From: Mycoemilia scoparia
Taxonomy: Eukaryota; Kickxellomycota; Kickxellomycetes; Kickxellales; Kickxellaceae
NCBI GenBank assembly: GCA_027575805.1
Contig: JANBPU010000121.1
Span: 1 to 48,620 of the forward strand
Direction: 5' to 3'
DNA length: 48,620 nucleotides
In this document: piece after piece, positions 32,401 to 40,666 of the stretch
How the letters are laid out: every line of letters starts with the position of its first letter
Position numbering within the stretch: position 1 is the stretch's first letter
The notes under the pieces: model-generated
The model's database searches: none
The model's input: the letters and a program-made list of their open reading frames with translations, nothing else
What the model was told of the DNA's origin: nothing
Program-made: the position numbers and the translations under genes

Positions 32401-33776
32401 CTTGGCTTGCGAAGACTCCCGGACATCGATGCACCGGCCATGATTCCGATACAGGCAGGGAACATGATACTAAACACAAAGGCGAAGGATTCGATCTCGC
32501 CACCGATAGCTGGTGCACGCAATTCTGGCCAAAAGTTTTCGTTGAATGTGTCCCAGCTCCATCCTGTATAATAAACTGATCTCTCGGGATTGTTGAATGG
32601 AGATTTGAATATAAAAGAACACAAGATGAATATTACAGACGTAATGATCACCAAAGAAAAAGCCGTTGCAGCCTTGGCAAACAGCCTTGCACCGATCCAG
32701 CACACGACGGTACAACTGACAAGCAAGATTGAATTGTACAGGAGACACCACCACTGGCCTTCAGGAAACACCTTAGCAATGTCGCCTTTATTTTGTCCAA
32801 AGTTATTTAGTAGTGGCTCAACAAATGCAACGACATTGAGAACACCAGACAAAAGGTTGCCAATAAAGAATACCATTCCGATACTCCCGCCAAACTCAGG
32901 GCCCAATGATCGCGAAAGCATATAGTAGGGACCACCGGCCTTGACAATTCCATTAGTACAGATAGCAGATATCGACAATGTGGTCAAGAGAGTCATGGTA
33001 TAGCCTACAAGAAATGAACCAGCAGTTCCTAAAATACCGATCTGACCGACAAAGTATCCCATACGGACAAACACAATGATTCCCCATATCGTCAACGACA
33101 CAGGAAGAAACACACCATCCCAAGTACCCAGCTTTCCGCCATCTTTTCCGTCATTTGGGCTAGAAGCAGGTGCTTGGTTTGGCTTGCCAGGAGCCCTTTT
33201 CTTTCTCCTTTTTCTTCGTTTTGCTCTGCTCTTTGCATTACTTGATCCTGTATGACCATCGCCATGGTGTGGCAAGAAACCCTGTGCACAGGCCGCCGAC
33301 CTGTTATCATGGGAACCAATGTTGTCATCATCGTTGTCGTCGTTGTCGTCGTCGTCATCGACTTCGTCTTGGCTATATTCTATTTCTGCAGAATCATGGC
33401 CACGAGGCCTCCTGTCATCATCACCAGCTCGCTGTGAGCCATAATGTGGCTTTATTCTTTTATGAGATCTCCGGCCAAAAGAATTGGGTATTAGCTCAGT
33501 GTTTTCGTCATCCAGCACTTGATCATCGTCCCCGCTGTTCTGCTCCTCATTACTACCTCTATCCAAACCCCCGCTGCTTTTTGCCAAAAAATTGCTGCGA
33601 CCTTGTCTGTTACTATTATTATTATCATCATCATCATTATCATCGGCTGTGGTAGCATTGTTGATGTCTTCGCTGGTGTTGCTATTGAATACATCTTCTT
33701 CATATGACCCCGTTCGCTCAAGCTGGTTTTCGAGGTCAACCATGCGTGTCCCTACTCGACTCAAGAACCTCGACAT
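29490..33776 (-). CDS. VHC1: cation-chloride cotransporter, SLC12/Vhc1 family
   Basis: Intronless on the minus strand, 1428 residues. An acidic/basic hydrophilic N-terminus (1-~214, Asp/Asn repeats, then a Lys/Arg cluster) precedes a 12-helix SLC12 core from Lys215 (LGTWDGVFLPVSLTIWGIIV, the family signature at helix 1) to about residue 680. Other core landmarks are AGGPYYMLSRSLGPEFGG, SIMFPACIGIMAGASMSG and SGTISSANILLAIAKDGLF. A long soluble C-terminus follows, with conserved LDTRKDHIKFWRPQILLLV at its start and a Ser/Gln-rich insertion later. It resembles yeast Vhc1 and animal SLC12A9 rather than NKCC/KCC. In yeast Vhc1 is vacuolar and moves K+ and Cl- together. The N- and C-terminal extensions make it longer than Vhc1 (~1120). 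Confidence 0.9.
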   Translation of the reverse strand: MSRFLSRVGTRMVDLENQLERTGSYEEDVFNSNTSEDINNATTADDNDDDDNNNSNRQGRSNFLAKSSGGLDRGSNEEQNSGDDDQVLDDENTELIPNSFGRRSHKRIKPHYGSQRAGDDDRRPRGHDSAEIEYSQDEVDDDDDNDDNDDDNIGSHDNRSAACAQGFLPHHGDGHTGSSNAKSRAKRRKRRKKRAPGKPNQAPASSPNDGKDGGKLGTWDGVFLPVSLTIWGIIVFVRMGYFVGQIGILGTAGSFLVGYTMTLLTTLSISAICTNGIVKAGGPYYMLSRSLGPEFGGSIGMVFFIGNLLSGVLNVVAFVEPLLNNFGQNKGDIAKVFPEGQWWCLLYNSILLVSCTVVCWIGARLFAKAATAFSLVIITSVIFILCSFIFKSPFNNPERSVYYTGWSWDTFNENFWPELRAPAIGGEIESFAFVFSIMFPACIGIMAGASMSGSLRKPSKSIPKGTLFAMLVTIILYLFITIALGSTTRRATLRHNYNVLQEINILPMVVPIGAIATSVTSTLSGTISSANILLAIAKDGLFSFLSSCKRTSSTGEPTVAVFVTYLISQLVLFGGDINVVAPYVTIFNVLMFGCINMACLVLKWSSSVNFRPIFRYFGAWTAFLGMALCFTLILIVDWVSSLVSIAFVYILFLYVHYTCPPKPWGHVTQSIIYHQVRKFLLRLDTRKDHIKFWRPQILLLVHSPQHSLGMIQFCNALKKGGLYVLGHVIKGKFRDKLPELKHQEAAWQRLIDITKVKAFLNLAISEDEAEGARSIIMGAGLGGMRPNIIIMGFPDFTSRQPKASIMGIYGIGENSGQGSMRLPPNSTTSGGGYDTKMGDGSQVSVLRICDDAAAQEQQKAVTGIFETSSKSSLGPSGIYDDAGIDIMNYVRIIEDSLLMGKAVGLINGFHELDKLAPMPRDASFASLSRLLGSPGSIHSHKPHSTSKHKKAYLDLWPIQIATIVNSVVGKKPTYVTNFNSYTMVLQMGTILHLVPRWREHYTLRVMVFVEYESEVHDEKIRVGKLLNDLRIDAELVVLYLRGNGIKAYDDCRASMISKQQQQRQSSSHELYGGVSTENVETSIPLHNNPLGMDTDGAVPATDFSMRINVPMPPKYEMGKQTENSQSPSEVSDTEPECESRDNTPSKPLSVTQDHHASSGDAATSTSMAGSSASGAVARDDAGAYIESGPQSLGRCSAHVPHTGQVVSNYYYSLSYKDEALLPSSLYGLHHTNSVENILHPGYPLVDGDNTDAQETQSQPTSIPQSFSIAADTQVQDQQQPNHYQHQHIPQVEDHTNILQENSRLFKKRHSFFSTSSDPLVNPNSGYDCASSIGSLSRKNSGFTTASSDFEFNDMDAKTQHRILNELMCKYSSSKSTALTITTLPAPDPGTSDSFEKSVEYVKSIKMLVSNLPPTFLVHATSLTVTTSL

Positions 33777-34054
33777 TTCAGACTAGAGTGTGGGTGGGTA
33801 GGTGCCTTATATATATGCGCAGTTCTTGTTCTATGCCAGCAATCCACCAGAAGCCAAAATGACTATCTCCAGGAACTGTATACACAAGGTTTGTTTGAAA
33901 AGAAAGATGAGTGCGTGAGTGTGTGTTAAGGTTGTGTGGAGTCTTTTTATCAGAAAAGTTTATAAGTTGATACAGATGGTATATATGTGTATAGAGCCAG
34001 AAGATTAGGGGCTTTAAAAATAAACACTGGTCAAGAATATTGTTGTTAGGATCA

Positions 34055-34219
34055 ATGGCACTTGCTATTGCTGGTATAACCAGTATTATCTGGATAGCAA
34101 GTACGTTTATGTTTGGCAGGAATATGCAAGTTAAAGATTATTGGCAAAGAAAGCCAACTGGGTGGTGGTGGTGGTGGAAGAAGAAGAAAAAGACAGAAAC
34201 GGGATGTATGCCAAGATAA
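34055..34219 (+). CDS. hypothetical 54-residue single-span peptide
   Basis: ATG at 34055, TAA at 34217. Residues 1-20 (MALAIAGITSIIWIASTFMF) form a hydrophobic helix, and the C-terminal half contains five Trp followed by five Lys encoded by a GGT/GAA microsatellite. It resembles small mitochondrial or ER membrane peptides in layout, but there is no homology evidence and it may be chance. Confidence 0.2.
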   Translation: MALAIAGITSIIWIASTFMFGRNMQVKDYWQRKPTGWWWWWKKKKKTETGCMPR

Positions 34220-34854
34220 GAATCTAGGAGCGACTTGTCTTCAATCCCAATGGCATTTATTCTAAGCGAGATGGACAATAGGATAAACAAAATTAAAGGA
34301 TTTTCAAAAAAGCGGTGTAAAGGAAAACGAAAGGTTGGTATGCCACAAAACAAACACAGAACAGAAGTAAAGAAAGGCAATCAGTTGGCAAATATTCCAG
34401 ATTCGTGTGGGAGAGTGAAGGGGAAGAGAGATAGAGAGAAACTAATCAAAATCCCAAAGACAAAGGTTCAGCCTTTATCAAAGTAGTATTTCCATTTGGT
34501 CCAGATCCCTCGGCTCTCATACATGTGTCCATCACCACGATCATTAGAAAAGGACATAAAGGATCTTTCCTACCACAGCCATATTCACATAGAAACAGCT
34601 GGCAGGATATTAGTTATTCCCCCATGCTTAAATAAACATGAAAACCCCTCCCCATCAGTCATGTGCATACACATCAAAATTCATGATAATTATTATGCTG
34701 GCCTGGCCTTGCTTCGTCCCTAAAATTTAACCCAGCCACCCATCGTTTAATATGCCTGTTCTCAGGCCTCTCTGCCCAATCATCATGGGATTGATGGAAT
34801 GTGCAGCACGATAGATTTCTATTGATGCTTTTTGGCCGTGGTAATATCAGATCT

Positions 34855-34980
34855 ATATGGGTGGTTATGTTTGGAGGATGACCATTTGCTAATAAATAGT
34901 GGCCATGCATTTGGTTGTGGTTGCCCCTCTCCATACTCGTTAGTCGCCAAAAGATACCCTTCAAAAACCATTACCCATAT
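34855..34980. mobile_element. MITE-like element, copy E
   Basis: About 126 bp, the longest copy, ending ATATGGGT on both sides. On the minus strand it reads ATATGGGTAATGGTTTTTGA, then a TCTTTTGGCG block and the core GGGGCAACCACAACCAAATG. The left side shares ACCATTTGCTAATA with copy B. Its right end overlaps copy F by the four bases ATAT. Confidence 0.6.
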
Positions 34981-35083
34981 GGGTGATAATCTTTGAAGGA
35001 TGAATATGTATAGGGCAATCACAGCCAAATGGATGTCCAGTTTTACTAGTGAACTCTCGCCCTTCAAAAATTACGATCCATAT
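34977..35083. mobile_element. MITE-like element, copy F
   Basis: About 107 bp. The left repeat begins ATATGGGTGATAATCTTTGA and the right one, reverse-complemented, ATATGGATCGTAATTTTTGA. The core GGGCAATCACAGCCAAATGG is the cleanest example of the family core. It groups with copy A through TTTTACTAGTGAACT before the right repeat. It abuts copy E. Confidence 0.7.
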
Positions 35084-35711
35084 ATAATTGTAAACATAAT
35101 CCCAATGGGTGTTTTTGGCGTTCAATTTTCAACAATTATATTTGAACATGTATAATCACTAAATAAAGACATGACTTGGATGTATAAAAAAGTAAATAGA
35201 AGAAGATAAACAAGTGAGGGAAGATGAGAAAGTAGAAGAATGTACGAAAGACAATAAATGATCGCAGACTATGAGAACATGGTTTTATAGGTTATAGCAT
35301 GCAAAAGACAGGTAGATGTATAGATAGAAAGAAAGGGAGAGGATGTAGTAGAGTAAAAATGATTAGTAGCGGTAGTAGCAGTAGTGCCAGCTCCTTGGAT
35401 TTACACGTATATGTGAAATGGTTGTAAGTATATATTAGGACAGTTTGAAAATACGCCTGCCTTTCCTTTGATACAATGTTGTCGCGCTAACTCTATGGAC
35501 ACGTATATAAATATAGCCATACCCATGGATTTTGTGATCATTAGTAGACCATGACCACCACACACATATACAATCTCCCCTTTTAACTCCAGAAAAACCA
35601 AGCGGCAACACACCACGCAACATGACGCACACAAACCCCCTTTGCTTCATTCCATCCTTGGTGGCGGTTGTATATATACACATACATACATGGAAGCTCC
35701 TCTCACAGAAG

Positions 35712-38384
35712 TTACTGGCCATTGCGCCTAGCAGCCTCTCGGGCGGCCTGGATTAATGGTCGCAGTGTTGGAAGTGGGTCTGCCTTTTTGAGGAATGGAT
35801 GTCTCAAGATCTCGGTTGCATTTGGGCGCTTTTCGGCATGAACTTCGAGCGCCTTGTTCAAGAAATCACGGAACACAAACGAAAGCGACTCGGGATGCTG
35901 GATCTTTGGCGTGCCGTTGGTTGCAATGAGATAAAGCGCGCGGAGTGGGTTCTCGTTGAGATATGGGGGCTCTCCATCAACCATCTCTATCGACATGATA
36001 CCAAGCGACCACACGTCGACCTTTGGGCCGTATTCTTTCCGTGTAACTACCTCGGGCGCCATCCAGTATGGGGTTCCGACCATAGTAGTGCGCTTGGCAT
36101 TGCCTTCAGCAAGCTGTGCACAGAATCCGAAATCGGTAAGCTTGATCGAACCATCCAGCGAAAGAAGCACGTTGTCTGACTTGATGTCTCTGTGAATAAC
36201 CCCCTTAGAATGGAGATGCTCAAGGCCTTCCAATGTCTCACGACAAACGGCTGCGATTTGTCCCTCAGTCATCAGGTTGTTGGTAACAACATCGGTCAAG
36301 CTGCCTCCTTCCATATACTCCATCACCACCCACAAGTCTCCACGAACCAAGAAACTGTCAATGAAGTTGACTATGTTCTTGTGTTTGCTTTCTCTCATGA
36401 CTAGAATTTCATTGATAATAAGATCCTTTTTGGGCTGCCTTTCGAGATTCATCTGTTTGATAGCGACGATCGTACTGCTTCCGACAGGCTGGGCTGTAAA
36501 GACGCCGCCAGAGGCACCTTGTCCAATCTTTATGAGGTTGCGATACAACCTATAAGGATCGTTGGGATTGCATATGTTGCGAAGTCTCTCAACAACATCG
36601 GTCATTGCCGGCTGGGGTGCTGGCTGACGACGCGGAATAGGCGTCTGTCCAGGAACATGCCCTCCAGCTTGCTGAGGATGGGCAACTCCGACCTGTTGTT
36701 GTGGTTGCGGTTGCTGTTGCGGATGATAGTGCTGCTTTTGGGGCTGATTTTGGACCTGTTGCTGGATGTTGTGTTGTGGAGGTGCCATTTGTCTGGGCGG
36801 CATCTGAGCATATGCCTGGGGGATTCTTTGGCCATTCGGTTGCATGGCCATAGGATCCACGTTCTGGTGAACCTGGGGCTGCTGCTGAACCATATGTCCC
36901 GAGCCCATGATCTTTTCAGGCTGGCGGAAATTGGGCCCAGGCTGCTGTTGAGGCTGGGAGCCTGCAATATTCATGCCCTGAGCAGCCATTTGTTGGTGAG
37001 GGCCACCATAGTGTGGGTGGGCACCCTGACTTGCTTTTCGACCAAGACTTGATGATGCGCTTGGGTGTCGTGTGTGGCTTAAGCTAGCACTTGATGAGGC
37101 GTTGGAGGGCTGTGCCGAATGAGTGTAGCTCCCAACGGACTTGCTGTAGGAAAGCTGTGCCTTGTGCTTTTGGTGCTCTCTGCCATCAGGGGCGTCAGCA
37201 AACTTGACATCCTGCTGCCCCTGCGGCTGGCCGGAGTTCTGCAAATAATGCTCACCGCCTGCTCCATGATACTGGCCACCTTGACCAGTAAGCGATCCCG
37301 AATGGCCATGCTTGGTTCCATTTTGACGCTGGGGCGATGAATGCTGGTACTGCCGTTCATTCTGAACAGGATTGTATGTCGCTGATGTGGCTGATGAGCT
37401 TGATGGCTTCTGCTGATGGGTCTGATAGGCCTGCTTTTGTTCATACTGGTTGGCTGCAGCCATCTTTTTCCAAACGACATCGTCTGGGTGCTTGGTGGAC
37501 TCCTGGTAGAATTTGACAACCTCCTTAACTGCTTCCGGATTAGTCTCCTGATCCTGTTTTGTGATTCCCGCCTCGCGTAACATTATCGACCACTCTCGAG
37601 GTAAACCCTAACATACACACAAAATTGATCAAATAAAAAAGCCAGGGCATTTAGAAATGTGATGATATAACAAACTGGATCGTCTCAAGCTTAAGGGCTT
37701 TCTGTTTAAACTTACAGTGAATTCTCCAGTGTCAGTGTTGAAACCAACGTGTGTCAAGTGTATGGGATTATAAGGTGCTGATATCTCTGACTTTTTATCA
37801 TTTGATAACAGGTCTGACATTGAGTTGACCAGGTTGTTGAAAACGCCTCTGAAAGACTTTGAGGTGCTCAGCTGTGTAGCCTGAACGGGCTCAAGGCTTC
37901 CCAAATAGGGGCTTTGAATACGCTTTGCGTCCGATAGTTTGCGGGCATGTGCATTGTTTTCGTTGCTGCTAGACGAGGACCCCGTCTTACTGCGTCTTAA
38001 CGAGGATGTGCTCTGTCCCGCGCTGGCAGAATGTGATGAGGCTGGGGGTGGGGGCGGAGGTCTTCCCTCGCCCTTCCTTGGGGCAGGAGGTGCGGGTCTC
38101 TGTGGGCGGAAGGACTGGGCATGGAAGGCCTGGGAGGGCTGCTGCTTGGAATGCTGTAAATTGGTGGCGCTGTTGCTGCTGACACTATTGACGCCCGAAC
38201 CGCTTCCACCAGCTGCTGCACTGTCTCTTAGCGCAGTGGTTGAGGCAGAGGGCTTTACGCCAGGCGGGGGTGGGGCGCTGCGCCTAGGTATAAACGAATC
38301 TGGGTTGTTTAGGCGGGCTTCTGTCGCATTATTGGACACAACCTCCGAATTGGAGTTGCCGTAGTTCTTGTCGAGTGTTGCCAT
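35712..38384 (-). CDS. STE20: p21-activated protein kinase, STE20 type
   Basis: Two exons on the minus strand (38384-37716 and 37607-35712), 854 residues. The Pro/Ser-rich N-terminus has APPPPG and PPPPPP stretches that may bind SH3 domains. The CRIB/p21-binding domain starts near residue 201 ([15 protein letters not shown]) and is split by the intron. A Gln/Pro/His-rich linker leads to the kinase domain (~575-825) with the [10 protein letters not shown] loop, Lys607, HRDIKSDN (Asp697), DFG Asp715 and GTPYWMAPE. The C-terminal [15 protein letters not shown] resembles the G-beta-binding motif of yeast Ste20. There is no PH domain, which argues against Cla4. Role: effector of Cdc42/Rac in polarity, MAPK signalling and the actin cytoskeleton. 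Confidence 0.93.
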
Positions 38385-39507
38385 TGGGATCGCAAAGCTG
38401 CTCGAGCCGTGGAATTAGCTGAACTTCAAGTAAAATGCTCTTTTGGTAAGATGAAGTCGAATTGTAGGCCAGGAAATGCGCGTGAGATTTAGTGTTTATA
38501 GCAGCGCTTTGGAGGAACAGAGAGGTGGATAGACAGGTAAGCCCACGAGCCTGGGTGCAGCAGAGTAAATAACACGACTGTTTGGACAGGCTGGGCGTGA
38601 AAGAAAAGAATAGGCAAAAATAATAGTATTGAAGCCTGTGTTGAACAAGTAGGCAGTAATACCAGTAAAAACAAAAATAACAACAATAGTAATGGTAAGA
38701 GAAAGTGAGAGAGGTGAAGAAAGCAAAGGATGACACAAGGAGCGGAGGCCTGGCCAAATACAGAAAACAAAGATGGTCAAAATGACAGCTTGACGGTCGG
38801 CAAAAAGTGATGAGGCAAAGTGTGCTGTGGCGCGATAAAGGCTGAGCCAAAGTCCTTTCTGAAGTTTGCTGATGTATGAGGCTCGGATGCAAGAAGAAGG
38901 GGAATATCAGCAGGCAAAAGGGAGCCCTGTTGCTAGCCTTGGCCACGAATACGCACTCCGGAAAAGCTGGAAAGCCTCAACTATAGTCCGGCGTATGGGT
39001 GTGGATGCATGTTGCCAAAGTGGGGTGCAAATTTTTGGGACTTTCGCAGCACCTCCGCCTTGCGCCTGTGCTCACCAACCCCACCAAACCCGCTCGCCAA
39101 CAGCCCACACCCCTGTCGTCTTCCTTGGATTGCCACTGTATTTGTGGGCCTCAAATAACAACTGCTTCCCCACTCATCCGTATCGTCGCTGCCTCTGTGA
39201 AACGTTGACCCCACACCTACAGGACAAGCCAGCCTCACTGGATGGGCTTCTTGGTGCACCACATACTACTCTGCCCTTGCTTCTGTCCAGATGTGTTGAA
39301 AAGTCCTCTCGGTTTGGCCGATCCTGCCTATTTAGACTACAATCCTCCAGCACGACAGTAGGCCTCGCTTCACAGATCTCTGCCTTTCTACATTGGAACA
39401 CGTACCTCAGTAACAGTCCGGGCCAAAGTTCCTGAGAAGGCGAGCCAGCCTATTGCTAGCCCGGCGACGCTGCATCAGGCAAATATAGGTCAGGGCTTGC
39501 TCCTTCT

Positions 39508-40369
39508 ATTGGCCGCTGTTCCCTATTGGAATTGCTGATACACACAAAGCCTGGCCACCCAATGGATCTCGCCACAGCACATTGGCGTCTGCTCCAGCAT
39601 AAACCCCCTCCTTGCAAAGGCGCCAACAGCCTTGTCCGTCGACTACGTGGTGTTTATCCCGTTCGACGCCACGCTTTGTTCGTCATAACGCCATCGTTTG
39701 TGTCTCCTGCCTTTAATCTGGCCAGGAACCGTCTTTGTTTTCTTTTGAGCAGCTTATGCAAGGAATAAGAGCTTTTCAAACAGAACGAAGAAACTGCATG
39801 GGCTATCGCATATCACTGGCCAATACGCATAGGCAAATACAAACAAATGAGCAAGCCCACGTATTGGCTGACAGTGGTCGGCTTGGAAACTACATTGCTA
39901 TCAACAATCATGCTATGATTTTGCTATGATCTTTCTTACATAAAGGAGGAATGGTGTGGTTCAATACCACTTTCTTTTGCTAAACCGGCGAAACTTTGTC
40001 AAGATATTATATCTTAAGCAAAAATCCTCCTACTCATGCTGGGTATAGGCCATTGCCAATGCTACAGGATGCCAATGTTTGGGAGGGCGTTGGTCTCCGA
40101 AGTTTTGGCCCCTGCTGTGGAGCGACAGGTTGGGGTCCTGGCAAATACCCCCCTCTCACTCAATGGAGCCTGGCTCCTTAGTGTTGCTGACCATGATATT
40201 TGTCATAATACATTATGCAAGGTACTCTCTTATTCACCTTGTATTATCCTTTGTCGCTTTTTGTTCATTTCTGGTTGCAAGTTTAGGTTTTGGTTATATA
40301 CTCTGGGTTTTCCAATCACAGATGTAAATTGGCCAGCTGATCAGTTTGCAGATCAAGCCTAATGATTGG
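39508..40369. promoter_or_regulatory. cluster of ten CCAAT/ATTGG boxes
   Basis: Pentamers at 39508, 39525, 39559, 39820, 39863, 40056, 40072, 40312, 40328 and 40365. By chance about two would be expected in 860 bp on both strands. CCAAT is the recognition sequence of the NF-Y/Hap complex, so this may be an enhancer or upstream activating region for the BRWD-like gene or the PAK gene. Confidence 0.4.
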
Positions 40370-40514
40370 CTGGAATTTGGCCTCTTTTGGTTAGCCACAC
40401 TCAGTGGTGCATCTCTAAAAAGATGGCTCCATGCAATTAGGTTGTTTGACTACTCTTGAAGCACCACACCTTTTTTGTTGTTAACTGCGCACGCGCTTTG
40501 CTAACCAACTTCGT

Positions 40515-40522
40515 TTATATAA
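40515..40522 (+). promoter_or_regulatory. candidate TATA box of the BRWD-like gene
   Basis: TTATATAA about 150 bp upstream of the start codon at 40667, just downstream of the CCAAT cluster. Confidence 0.35.
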
Positions 40523-40666
40523 CCGGGGCCTGCTCAGGTAAAAACTCTTGATTCCTTACATCTGACAGGCTCGGAAGATAGCCGGCTTCAATCCTTAGTG
40601 CTCTTAGCCTGTTGTACATATACATTTCTTTATTACTCCTGTTTCGCGCTGGGCGTGCATAGGCAA

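Larger units (their letters stand above)
33777..35711. other. intergenic block, VHC1 5' side to PAK 3' side
   Basis: About 1.9 kb holding the VHC1 promoter, a small possible membrane peptide ORF (34055-34219), a GGT/GAA microsatellite near 34162-34190, two abutting MITE-like elements (34855-35083) and the long 3' region of the PAK gene. The TA-run near 33810 is only about 35 bp from the VHC1 ATG. Other short ORFs have no support. Confidence 0.5.
38385..40666. promoter_or_regulatory. 2.3 kb divergent promoter region, PAK and BRWD-like genes
   Basis: Noncoding as far as I can see. The PAK-proximal 500 bp is pyrimidine-rich on the minus strand, as expected for a long leader, and contains a candidate poly-CT stretch. 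The right half (39508-40369) has ten CCAAT/ATTGG pentamers, and a TATA-like box lies at 40515. CCAATACG at 39820 and CGTATTGG at 39860 form an exact 8-bp inverted pair. Long open frames in the region have no recognisable domain. Confidence 0.5.

Noticed and set aside
34235..34486. 83-codon plus-strand Lys-rich frame
   Set aside because: No conservation signal or domain; composition follows the local A-rich sequence.
38329..38946. 205-codon minus-strand frame overlapping the PAK start
   Set aside because: Ser/Phe/Tyr/Leu-rich translation of a CT-rich leader; overlaps the real PAK first exon in another frame.
38866..39435. 189-codon open frame on the plus strand
   Set aside because: No recognisable domain, Cys/Ser/Pro-rich composition of the kind noncoding pyrimidine-rich DNA gives, no splice or promoter support; it lies in a long divergent promoter region.
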